From the NCBI GenBank assembly GCA_046518185.1, contig JBKGRZ010000005.1, positions 62,001 through 126,000 on the forward strand: a stretch of 64,000 bases of DNA. The letters are read 5' to 3'. The translations under genes were made by a program, and so were the position numbers. The notes below the pieces were generated by a model. The model saw nothing but the letters and a program-made list of their open reading frames with translations. It ran no database searches and was not told where the DNA came from. Each line of letters starts with the position of its first letter. Position 1 is the first letter of the stretch. Source of the stretch: Scandinavium vulneris_A. Lineage in GTDB: Bacteria > Pseudomonadota > Gammaproteobacteria > Enterobacterales > Enterobacteriaceae. Positions 54,177 to 61,595 of the stretch are shown piece by piece.

Positions 54177-55607
54177 ATGTCCGGATTTAAAAGCGATTTT
54201 CTGTGGGGCGGTGCCGTAGCGGCGCATCAACTGGAAGGCGGCTGGAAAGAGGGCGGAAAAGGCCCAAGCGTTGCCGATGTGATGACCGCCGGAGCCCACG
54301 GCGTGGCGCGTGAAATCACCGACGGCGTGCTGCCAGGGAAGAACTACCCGAACCACGAGGCGATTGATTTTTATCACCGCTATAAAGACGACATCAAACT
54401 GTTTGCCGAAATGGGCTTCAAATGCTTCCGCACCTCGATTGCGTGGACGCGCCTGTTCCCGAAAGGTGACGAGCAGGAGCCGAACGAAGCCGGGCTGAAA
54501 TTCTACGACGATCTGTTCGATGAATGCCTGAAATACGGCATCGAACCGGTTATCACCCTGTCGCATTTTGAAATGCCGTATCACCTGGTGAAAGAGTACG
54601 GCGGCTGGCGGAACCGTAAAGTCATCGACTTCTTCGTGCGCTTCGCGACAGTGGCATTCAGCCGCTATCAGCACAAAGTGAAGTACTGGATGACCTTCAA
54701 CGAAATCAACAACCAGGCAAATTTCCACGAAGATTTTGCGCCGTTCACCAACTCCGGCATCAAATATGAAGAGGGTGAAGATCGCGAGCCGATTATGTAT
54801 CAGGCGGCGCACTACGAGCTGGTGGCCAGCGCCCTGGCGGTGAAAGCCGCCCGCGAAATTAACCCGTCGCTGCAAATCGGCTGCATGATTGCCATGTGCC
54901 CGATTTACCCGCTGACCTGCGCGCCGGACGACATGATGATGGCGATGAACGCCATGCACCGCCGCTACTGGTTCACCGACGTCCACGTGCGTGGCAAATA
55001 TCCGCAGCATCTGCTGAATTACTTCGCCCGTCGCGGTTTCGCGTTGGATATCACCGCCGAAGACAAGGCCGCCCTGACCCAGGGCTGCGTCGATTACATC
55101 GGTTTCAGCTATTACATGTCGTTCGCCACCAAAGCGACGGCGGATAACCCGCAGCTCGACTACGACGAAACCACCAGCCTGGTCTCCAACCCATACGTCA
55201 AGAAATCTGACTGGGGATGGCAGATTGACCCGGTGGGTCTGCGCTACTCGCTGAACTGGTTCTGGGATCACTATCAGTTGCCGCTGTTCATCGTCGAAAA
55301 CGGTTTTGGCGCCATCGATGTGCGTGAAAGCGACGGCAGCGTCAACGATCAGTATCGCATCGACTATCTTTCGGCGCACATTGCTGAAATGAAAAAAGCG
55401 GTGGTGGAAGACGGCGTGGATCTGATGGGCTACACCCCGTGGGGCTGTATCGATCTGGTCTCTGCCGGGACTGGCGAAATGAAAAAACGCTACGGCTTTA
55501 TCTATGTCGATAAAGATAATGAAGGCAATGGCACCCTGGAACGCAGCCGCAAAAAATCTTTTGCGTGGTATCAAAAGGTTATCAGCAGCAACGGCGAATC
55601 GTTATAA
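54177..55607 (+). CDS. GH1 6-phospho-beta-glucosidase
   Basis: Glycoside hydrolase family 1 enzyme of 476 aa, resembling E. coli BglA and AscB. The acid/base E176 lies in TFNEIN and the nucleophile E374 in IVENGFG. SDWGWQ and KKRYGFIYVD supply the Ser, Lys and Tyr that hold the 6-phosphate, so the substrate should be phosphorylated. It should act on BglK products such as cellobiose-6'-phosphate, giving glucose and glucose-6-phosphate. I start at ATG 54177, preceded by AGAGGGAG, rather than at an in-frame start inside bglK. Confidence 0.88.
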   Translation: MSGFKSDFLWGGAVAAHQLEGGWKEGGKGPSVADVMTAGAHGVAREITDGVLPGKNYPNHEAIDFYHRYKDDIKLFAEMGFKCFRTSIAWTRLFPKGDEQEPNEAGLKFYDDLFDECLKYGIEPVITLSHFEMPYHLVKEYGGWRNRKVIDFFVRFATVAFSRYQHKVKYWMTFNEINNQANFHEDFAPFTNSGIKYEEGEDREPIMYQAAHYELVASALAVKAAREINPSLQIGCMIAMCPIYPLTCAPDDMMMAMNAMHRRYWFTDVHVRGKYPQHLLNYFARRGFALDITAEDKAALTQGCVDYIGFSYYMSFATKATADNPQLDYDETTSLVSNPYVKKSDWGWQIDPVGLRYSLNWFWDHYQLPLFIVENGFGAIDVRESDGSVNDQYRIDYLSAHIAEMKKAVVEDGVDLMGYTPWGCIDLVSAGTGEMKKRYGFIYVDKDNEGNGTLERSRKKSFAWYQKVISSNGESL

Positions 55608-55624
55608 ATCGCGTCAAAAACTAA

Positions 55625-55653
55625 AAACCTCGCTTCGGCGGGGTTTATTTTTA
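55625..55653 (+). terminator. Intrinsic terminator after the bglK-GH1 operon
   Basis: AAACCTCGC at 55625-55633 pairs with GCGGGGTTT at 55638-55646 around a TTCG tetraloop, followed by ATTTTTA. Confidence 0.85.
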
Positions 55654-55790
55654 TCCTTAGTTTAGAATGAGTAACAAGGTGTTAATCACTTTGCTTGATC
55701 GCCGTCAATGAGAACAGGTATGGCGCGTTCGCTAAAAAGCGGTATAATCCGGCGATTTTTTTTGTGGCTGCCCCTCAGAGGAGAAAGAGA

Positions 55791-56417
55791 ATGAAGATTG
55801 TGGAAGTGAAACACCCACTCGTCAAACACAAGCTGGGCCTGATGCGTGAGCATGACATCAGCACCAAACGCTTCCGTGAACTCGCCTCAGAAGTTGGCAG
55901 CTTACTGACTTATGAAGCCACGTCTGACCTGGAAACTGAAACCGTCACCATCGAAGGCTGGAATGGCCCGGTGCAGGTTGAGCAGATCAAAGGCAAGAAG
56001 ATTACCGTGGTGCCAATCCTGCGTGCCGGTCTCGGCATGATGGAAGGCGTGCTGGAGCACGTGCCAAGCGCGCGTATCAGCGTCGTCGGTATCTACCGTA
56101 ATGAAGAAACCCTCGAGCCGGTTCCGTATTTCCAGAAACTGGTTTCTAACATCGACGAGCGTATGGCGCTGGTGGTTGACCCGATGCTGGCGACCGGTGG
56201 TTCAATGATTGCCACTATCGACCTGCTGAAAAATGCCGGTTGTAACAGCATCAAGGTGCTGGTTCTGGTGGCGGCGCCGGAAGGTATCGCCGCGCTGGAG
56301 AAAGCGCACCCGGACGTTGAACTGTACACCGCGTCCATTGATCAGGGCCTCAACGAGCACGGATACATTATTCCGGGTCTCGGCGATGCCGGTGACAAGA
56401 TTTTTGGTACCAAATAA
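55791..56417 (+). CDS. upp: Upp, uracil phosphoribosyltransferase
   Basis: Salvage enzyme of 208 aa, the E. coli length, converting uracil and PRPP to UMP. The PRPP loop VDPMLATGGSMIATIDLL and the uracil site YIIPGLGDAGDKIFGTK are intact. The start MKIVEVKHPLVKHKLGLMRE is conserved, with GAGGAG upstream. A perfect TATAAT lies at 55743-55748. It forms an operon with uraA, with a terminator-like hairpin between them. Confidence 0.97.
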   Translation: MKIVEVKHPLVKHKLGLMREHDISTKRFRELASEVGSLLTYEATSDLETETVTIEGWNGPVQVEQIKGKKITVVPILRAGLGMMEGVLEHVPSARISVVGIYRNEETLEPVPYFQKLVSNIDERMALVVDPMLATGGSMIATIDLLKNAGCNSIKVLVLVAAPEGIAALEKAHPDVELYTASIDQGLNEHGYIIPGLGDAGDKIFGTK

Positions 56418-56433
56418 GTGATTCATTAAAAAT

Positions 56434-56461
56434 AGCCGACTTTGAGAGTCGGCTTTTTTTT
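56434..56461 (+). terminator. Terminator-like hairpin between upp and uraA
   Basis: AGCCGAC at 56434-56440 pairs with GTCGGCT at 56448-56454, followed by seven T. Partial readthrough would set the upp/uraA ratio. Confidence 0.8.
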
Positions 56462-56511
56462 GACTAAAACACACCAAGACCCACAACAACACTCAGACAG
56501 AGGATAAAACT

Positions 56512-57798
56512 ATGACGCGCCGCGCTATCGGGGTAAGTGAACGACCGCCACTATTGGTGACCATCCCGCTTAGTTTGCAGCATCTGTTCGCCATGTTTGG
56601 CGCAACCGTGCTGGTGCCTTTCCTGTTCCACATCAATCCGGCAACGGTTCTCCTGTTCAACGGGATCGGTACGCTGCTGTACCTGTTCATCTGTAAGGGT
56701 AAAATTCCGGCCTACTTAGGCTCAAGCTTTGCGTTTATTTCCCCTGTGCTGCTGCTGTTGCCGCTGGGCTATGAAGTGGCGCTTGGCGGTTTCATCATGT
56801 GTGGCGTGCTGTTCTGCATCGTGTCGTTCATCGTGAAAAAAGCCGGGACCGGCTGGCTGGATGTGATGTTCCCGCCAGCGGCGATGGGCGCGATTGTGGC
56901 GGTTATCGGTCTGGAGCTTGCGGGCGTGGCGGCGAACATGGCGGGCCTGTTGCCTGCGGCGGGGACGGCGCCGAATACCACCAGCATTATGATTGCGCTG
57001 GTGACGTTAGGGGTTACGGTATTCAGCTCGGTATTGTTCCGGGGTTTCCTGGCGATTATCCCGATTCTGATTGGCGTGCTGACCGGCTACGCGCTGTCGT
57101 TTGCGATGGGTATCGTTGATACCGCACCGATTGCAAACGCGCCGTGGTTTGCGCTGCCAACCTTCTACACCCCGCGCTTTGAATGGTTCGCTATCTTCAC
57201 CATTTTGCCTGCCGCGCTGGTGGTGATTGCCGAGCACGTAGGCCACCTGGTGGTGACGGCGAATATCGTCAAAAAAGATTTGATCCGCGACCCGGGCCTG
57301 CATCGTTCAATGTTTGCCAACGGCCTGTCCACCGTCATTTCCGGCTTCTTCGGATCGACGCCGAACACCACCTACGGTGAAAACATTGGCGTAATGGCGA
57401 TCACTCGCGTGTACAGCACCTGGGTCATCGGCGGGGCGGCGATCATCGCCATTCTGCTCTCCTGCGTCGGCAAGCTGGCGGCGGCTATTCAGATTATCCC
57501 GGTGCCAGTGATCGGCGGCGTTTCCCTGCTGTTGTACGGCGTGATCGGCGCATCCGGTATTCGCGTGCTGATTGAATCGAAAGTGGATTACAACAAAACG
57601 CAAAACCTGATCCTGACCGCCGTTATCCTGATCATCGGCGTCAGCGGTGCGACGGTCCACATCGGTGCCGCAGAGCTGAAAGGGATGGCGCTGGCGACCA
57701 TCGTAGGCGTTGCACTGAGCCTAATTTTCAAACTGATCAGCGTGTTACGCCCGGAAGAAGTGGTGCTTGATCCGGCGGACAGCGATAAGTCTGCGTAA
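56512..57798 (+). CDS. uraA: UraA, uracil:H+ symporter
   Basis: Inner-membrane NCS2 transporter of 428 aa (E. coli 429) with about 14 transmembrane segments. The substrate-site motif AEHVGHLVVTANIVKKD (E-H-V-G-H) and the QHLFAMFGATVLVP start are as in E. coli UraA. It supplies uracil to Upp, the gene directly upstream. Confidence 0.97.
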   Translation: MTRRAIGVSERPPLLVTIPLSLQHLFAMFGATVLVPFLFHINPATVLLFNGIGTLLYLFICKGKIPAYLGSSFAFISPVLLLLPLGYEVALGGFIMCGVLFCIVSFIVKKAGTGWLDVMFPPAAMGAIVAVIGLELAGVAANMAGLLPAAGTAPNTTSIMIALVTLGVTVFSSVLFRGFLAIIPILIGVLTGYALSFAMGIVDTAPIANAPWFALPTFYTPRFEWFAIFTILPAALVVIAEHVGHLVVTANIVKKDLIRDPGLHRSMFANGLSTVISGFFGSTPNTTYGENIGVMAITRVYSTWVIGGAAIIAILLSCVGKLAAAIQIIPVPVIGGVSLLLYGVIGASGIRVLIESKVDYNKTQNLILTAVILIIGVSGATVHIGAAELKGMALATIVGVALSLIFKLISVLRPEEVVLDPADSDKSA

Positions 57799-57809
57799 AG
57801 ATCGTGCAG

Positions 57810-57837
57810 CCGGGCGGACGATCCGCCCGGTTCTCTC
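57810..57837 (+). terminator. Hairpin after uraA
   Basis: Perfect 9-bp stem, CCGGGCGGA at 57810-57818 and TCCGCCCGG at 57822-57830, followed by TTCTCTCT. Terminator-like. Confidence 0.65.
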
Positions 57838-57895
57838 TGGCAATCCTTTTGTGGTACACTCACCGCGTTTTTAGCAGTTCCATGTTGAGGTCATT

Positions 57896-58597
57896 CTGAA
57901 CGCTCCGGCTCAGCTCTCTTTGCCACTCTATCTTCCCGACGACGAAACCTTTGCGAGTTTCTGGGCGGGCGATAACCCTTCTTTACTTGCCGCGGTGCAA
58001 ACCATGCTGCGTCAGGATCATAGCGGATACATTTACGTCTGGTCGCGCGAAGGCGCGGGCCGCAGTCATTTGCTGCATGCCGCTTGTGCCGAACTCTCGC
58101 AGCGCGGGGATGCCGTAGGCTATGTGCCGCTGGATAAACGTACCTGGTTCGTGCCGGAAGTGCTGGATGGCATGGAAAATCTGGCGCTGGTGTGCATCGA
58201 TAATATCGAATGCGTGGCCGGGGATGAACCCTGGGAAATGGCTATCTTCAATCTCTATAACCGCGTGCTCGAATCCGGTAAAACCCGGCTGTTGATCACC
58301 GGCGATCGCCCCCCACGCCAGCTGAATTTAGGCCTGCCCGATTTAGCCTCGCGTCTTGATTGGGGTCAGATCTACAAGCTGCAACCGTTGTCCGATGAGG
58401 ACAAACTTCAGGCGTTGCAGCTACGGGCTAAAATGCGCGGCTTCGAGATGCCGGAAGATGTCTGTCGCTTCCTGATGAAGCGCCTCGACCGCGAGACCCG
58501 TACTCTATTTATGACGCTCGATCAGCTCGATCGGGCGTCGATCACCGCCCAGCGCAAGCTGACCATTCCGTTTGTGAAAGAAATTCTCAAGCTGTAG
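57896..58597 (+). CDS. hda: Hda, regulatory inactivator of DnaA, with CTG start
   Basis: AAA+ protein of 233 aa, the E. coli length, that with the loaded sliding clamp stimulates ATP hydrolysis by DnaA and stops re-initiation. Walker A is REGAGRSHLLH, Walker B LVCIDNIE. The N-terminal clamp-binding motif QLSLPL is encoded only if translation begins at CTG 57896. GAGG lies seven bases before it (57887-57890), and in this frame a TAG at 57872 closes every option further upstream. E. coli hda is also reported to use CUG. The next possible start (TTG 57920) would cut the clamp motif. Confidence 0.93.
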   Translation: MNAPAQLSLPLYLPDDETFASFWAGDNPSLLAAVQTMLRQDHSGYIYVWSREGAGRSHLLHAACAELSQRGDAVGYVPLDKRTWFVPEVLDGMENLALVCIDNIECVAGDEPWEMAIFNLYNRVLESGKTRLLITGDRPPRQLNLGLPDLASRLDWGQIYKLQPLSDEDKLQALQLRAKMRGFEMPEDVCRFLMKRLDRETRTLFMTLDQLDRASITAQRKLTIPFVKEILKL

Positions 58598-58603
58598 TTA
58601 TTT

Positions 58604-58640
58604 CCCCTCACCCTAACCCTCTCCCCAAAGGGGCGAGGGA
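58604..58640. repeat. Repeat copy at the left island edge
   Basis: The 22-mer at 58604-58625 begins CCCCTCAC and ends CCCTCTCCC, followed by CAAAGGGGCGAGGGA. This is the common enterobacterial CCCTCACCCTAACCCTCTCC-type palindromic repeat. The stretch 58641-58745 carries more CCCTC/GAGGG-rich sequence and no gene. Confidence 0.7.
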
Positions 58641-58745
58641 ATAGGGCAGTTCCCTCAGTCCCAAAGTGGCAAGGGGGAGGCTGTTCTCCCTCTAATGGAG
58701 AGATTATTACCGTGGACTATATCAGGAATGTTTATGGCTAAAACG

Positions 58746-59225
58746 TTAGGCTACTGTTCTTTGATTCCAACTATCTTTATATATTATGTGTCCATCAATA
58801 TTCAACCATGTGATAGTTCCATAGCGTATCTGAATTTCTTCAAGATGAGTGCTGACATTTCCAGTAGGTATTAGCAACGGTGTAATGGATGTGATTTTAA
58901 CGTCCTCCAGCGTTATGTTAAAATATTCCATTTCTATACCTGACTCAATAATATGATACATTTTTAATGTTGCAGTCTTTAATGTTCTTCCCTCGCATAA
59001 TGCGCGGTACAACAATGGCGTTGCTTTATCAAATTCTTTCTCAAATGTGATGGGATGGTGTATTCGTGTTCCAGTCAGTTTCCCTGTCTGTCCATCGGCA
59101 GGTATCCATATATTATGTGAGAATGACTTCAGTTCAAATGACCCTAATCGCGTCGGCATTATGCAAGGACCAACAATAGGTCAGTCTTTTTCGTCTGTCA
59201 GCCACATATATGCTGGAATTGACAT
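58746..59225 (-). pseudogene. hcp: Orphan T6SS tube protein Hcp with in-frame stop at codon 15
   Basis: From ATG 59225 (AAAGGAAA ribosome site upstream) the frame reads MSIPAYMWLTDEKD, then TGA at 59183-59181, then continues in the same frame to residue 159. The parts before and after the TGA both match Hcp1-family type VI secretion tube proteins: MSIPAY start, TGKLTGTRIHHPITF, PLLYRALCEGRTLKTATLKMY and EEIQIRYGTITW. A GGA to TGA change would explain the break. A shorter product could start at ATG 59159 (137 aa) but lacks the first beta strand. No other T6SS genes are present, so it is an orphan hcp. Confidence 0.82.
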
Positions 59226-59239
59226 TTTTTATTTCCTTT

Positions 59240-59440
59240 CTATTTTATTCGGATGTGAATGTATAGTGCAACAGCATTAACCACAATAGCGATAGCACCA
59301 ATAATTGAAATGGCTGTCATTGTATTTTCGATATAACTTGCAATAACTACCGCTAAAATTAAAACTATAAAATTTGCGCCATAAGTCAAAATGAAATCAA
59401 TGCATTCATGTCTGATCCATTGTCGGAGAAATTTTTTCAT
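59240..59440 (-). CDS. Small two-segment membrane protein upstream of hcp
   Basis: Unrecognised protein of 66 aa. A basic, Trp-containing N-terminus (MKKFLRQWIRHECIDF) is followed by two hydrophobic stretches, about residues 17-38 and 42-62, with a very short turn. Its ATG overlaps the stop codon of the 234-aa gene (TAATG), and hcp starts 14 bp downstream, so the three form one operon. Size and place would fit an immunity or accessory protein for the 234-aa product, but nothing in the sequence proves that. Confidence 0.6.
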   Translation of the reverse strand: MKKFLRQWIRHECIDFILTYGANFIVLILAVVIASYIENTMTAISIIGAIAIVVNAVALYIHIRIK

Positions 59441-60144
59441 TATCGCATCATCCTTGATATAGCATCGGCAATATCTGAATTTGTTGCATTTGTTTCTTTT
59501 ATATATCTACTTTTTTCTATAACAGGCTCAATTAAGAAATACATCATTTCAATATCATGCACATATAATGCCTTGTAATATTGCGGCGCTAATCTCTTTA
59601 ATCTATTCGCACTTTCAGAAGCTTGCTGAACTATACCGTACAACCCGAAAACAGTAACAGCGCCAGAACTGGCTTTGGCTATCATTTTTGTTATTGCCAT
59701 ATCGATGGAAGCATTTAGGCTTAAGCTATAACAAATAGCGTTGGTTGTTGAGTAAATAAGTCCGACCTTTGTTAGCTGACCTCTTGATATATGAACATTT
59801 AAATTCAGGAGATTTCTTTGTATTGATGCTATGCTTTCAGGTCTTCTTTTTTTCAATAATTCATTAATATAAATTTTTATCATATCTGATACAATCTTTC
59901 TTTTTTTAATAAGTTGAGCTATACCATATAGAAAACGAATATCTTCCTCAGCCATTGTCGTACATACATCTTTATAGTTATCAGTTAGACATGATGCGTA
60001 ATAACTTAACCGTGATATGCCAGCGCCAATTGTATTAAGTTGTTGTTCTACGCCTTTCATTACTCCAGCGAAAGCATGATCCAGCTTTAGAGCTAGCGCT
60101 CTGTCTGACTCAATCCTACTGATAATCAAATTGCTGTGGTACAT
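59440..60144 (-). CDS. Unrecognised 234-aa protein, first gene of the hcp operon
   Basis: Not a family I recognise with confidence. The protein is largely helical. Residues about 1-125 are charged with several Lys/Arg-rich helices (IKKRKIVSDMIKIYINELLK). Residues about 130-185 form a less polar core with Ala/Gly/Ser-rich stretches (AKASSGAVTVFGLYGIVQQA). A charged C-terminus ends in ISRMMR. There is no signal peptide. Being first in an operon that ends in an orphan hcp suggests a cargo or effector-like role with the 66-aa membrane protein as partner (inference). The 107 bp upstream to the hairpin hold its promoter. Confidence 0.6.
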   Translation of the reverse strand: MYHSNLIISRIESDRALALKLDHAFAGVMKGVEQQLNTIGAGISRLSYYASCLTDNYKDVCTTMAEEDIRFLYGIAQLIKKRKIVSDMIKIYINELLKKRRPESIASIQRNLLNLNVHISRGQLTKVGLIYSTTNAICYSLSLNASIDMAITKMIAKASSGAVTVFGLYGIVQQASESANRLKRLAPQYYKALYVHDIEMMYFLIEPVIEKSRYIKETNATNSDIADAISRMMR

Positions 60145-60250
60145 GCGATATCCCTATTTAACGTAACTGTATCAATGTACGTGTATATCACATGAAAATA
60201 TGAAATTGTGACCATTATCATAATTTCATCATCGGAAAGCAAAAGGCAAA

Positions 60251-60293
60251 AAAAACCTTCTATTTCTATAATGACAGAAGATAGAAGGTTTTT
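60251..60293. terminator. Strong bidirectional terminator hairpin in the island
   Basis: Perfect 13-bp stem, AAAAACCTTCTAT at 60251-60263 and ATAGAAGGTTTTT at 60281-60293. A and T runs on both sides let it act for either strand. It lies downstream of the integrase remnant and upstream of the hcp operon promoter region. Confidence 0.85.
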
Positions 60294-60295
60294 AG

Positions 60296-60370
60296 TTATT
60301 TGCTATATGAATACAAAGTTATTCTTTTTGCTCTGACTCCGGACATATGGATTTCAATTTTTCTTCCCAT
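60296..60370 (-). CDS. Possible 24-aa small ORF after the integrase remnant
   Basis: ATG at 60370 begins MGRKIEIHMSGVRAKRITLY and ends at TAA 60298-60296. A GGAGGG ribosome site lies about 10 bases upstream, within the integrase end. The ORF stops three bases before the terminator hairpin. It is short and basic and could be a real leader or micro-protein, or the stump of a lost element gene. Confidence 0.3.
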   Translation of the reverse strand: MGRKIEIHMSGVRAKRITLYSYSK

Positions 60371-60371
60371 A

Positions 60372-61353
60372 TCAAAACGCCCTCCATTTTTTATCAAAAT
60401 ACTCAAAGTTGTCGTAGTATTTTGACGAAATGTCACTTTTGATATGTTGTTGAATAAGGTCTGGAACCTCTTTAGATATACCTATTTCTGCCCCTTGCGT
60501 TTTAAATGTACGTCGAAAATCTCGCGCTGTGAATTTGACCATATTCATCCTCTTGTAATAGCGTACGAGACTGTTAGCCAATATTGCTGTGGGCATAAAA
60601 GGTTTAGGTTTTACGGAGAGATCTGTTAGTTCTCCAGCCTTATCTTTTTCGTGCCATTTTACCAACTTCATTTCATAACACACATCTGGGAAAATGTATT
60701 CAGTGTCAGGGTAACGTTCGCACATTTCATCAATCAGCTTTATAGCACTCTCACATAAAGCAAAGTGATACCATTTTTTGGGTTTTGGTCGTTTCAGATT
60801 GTATAAAAAGCATTTTAAATTTACGGTCATAATATTCTTTTTTAGCTGACATGAGTTCATACGGGCGTTGACCGCAGCAGAAAAATGTGAGTTCAATAAA
60901 CAAACCAAGAGCGCGTTTAAAATACTTTCCAGTCCTTGCATCCATCAGTAATTTACTTACTTCATCAAACGAAAGATAACGTTCCCCTATATATTCTGCG
61001 CATACTAACCTCGGAATCGCTGTAACAGGATTGAAATTAATGCCAAATTTTTTATTCAGAGTAAAAATATCCATCGTTGGCTTTTTGTCACAAGACATAC
61101 CATAACTAAACAAGGAACACATATAATTCCCAATTAGATTCACCCATCCGCGATTATTTGTATCACGATAGATGTAGGACAGAATGGTTGCACAGTCATT
61201 TGTTGTTATTTTATTTGCAAGGGTGGATTCAGGCAGTAAACCCGTTTTCCTGATAGTAGTGCGTAGAGAAACAAAATGATGAAACGCACGTTTACCCTCC
61301 TCAAAATAATTCTCCTTATGTTCTTCAAACAGTTCCGCTAGTGTGCCTAAACG
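60372..61353 (-). pseudogene. Tyrosine recombinase (phage/island integrase) remnant
   Basis: The coding frame can be followed from 61353, directly after an in-frame TAA, so the N-terminal arm-binding domain is missing. The core-binding region (LAELFEEHKENYFEEGKRAF, TIRKTGLLPESTLANKI) leads into the catalytic domain, with the first Arg in FCCGQRPYELMSAKKEYYD. At an A6 tract (plus 60774-60779) the frame shifts; the second frame continues KKWYHFALCES, then ARDFRRTFKTQG (box II) and SSKYYDNF with the candidate tyrosine. One extra A explains the shift. Box II has Arg where His is usual. The enzyme is almost certainly inactive. Confidence 0.8.
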
Positions 61354-61563
61354 TTATTTTCATTATTCAGTTCCTTGCATGAGATGTGAATAGTTATGCG
61401 ATAGTGCAGTTCAAAAAAATTGTTCAATAAAACTTTTTCTTAAACACTAACGTATTGATTATTTTTCTCAAGCAAGGAGGGTAAGTCTCTATAAATCAAA
61501 GTTTTCTTTATTAAATTTTATCATGTTTACTTCAATTTATTTGATGCTTTACCCACTCCCTGA
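61354..61563. other. AT-rich noncoding remnant of the island
   Basis: No coding frame, RNA gene or clear repeat is visible between the truncated integrase and the right-hand repeat. The sequence is very AT-rich and probably held the integrase 5' end and an attachment site before decay. Confidence 0.4.
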
Positions 61564-61585
61564 GGGAGAGGGCCGGAGTGAGGGG
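61564..61585. repeat. Repeat copy at the right island edge, opposite orientation
   Basis: The reverse complement of 61564-61585 matches the left-edge 22-mer (58604-58625) at 17 of 22 positions, identical in CCCCTCAC and CCCTCTCCC and differing only in the five central bases. Confidence 0.65.
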
Positions 61586-61595
61586 CAACAGATCT

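Larger units (their letters stand above)
58626..61563. mobile_element. AT-rich integrase-bearing island, decayed
   Basis: About 2.9 kb with strongly AT-rich genes inserted between hda and an aminopeptidase gene whose DNA is GC-rich like the rest of the window. It contains an orphan T6SS hcp with a nonsense codon, two unrecognised genes and a tyrosine-integrase remnant. Copies of the same repeat family sit at both edges in opposite orientation. No tRNA gene or direct repeats that could be att sites are visible. I infer a degraded integrative element. Confidence 0.65.

Noticed and set aside
54141..55574. 477-codon open frame antisense to the GH1 gene
   Set aside because: Complete overlap with a well-supported gene and a His/Val/Phe-rich translation typical of shadows.
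58598..61595. tRNA gene or CRISPR array at the island edges
   Set aside because: No tRNA cloverleaf, no regularly spaced repeats and no clear direct att repeats were found by eye.
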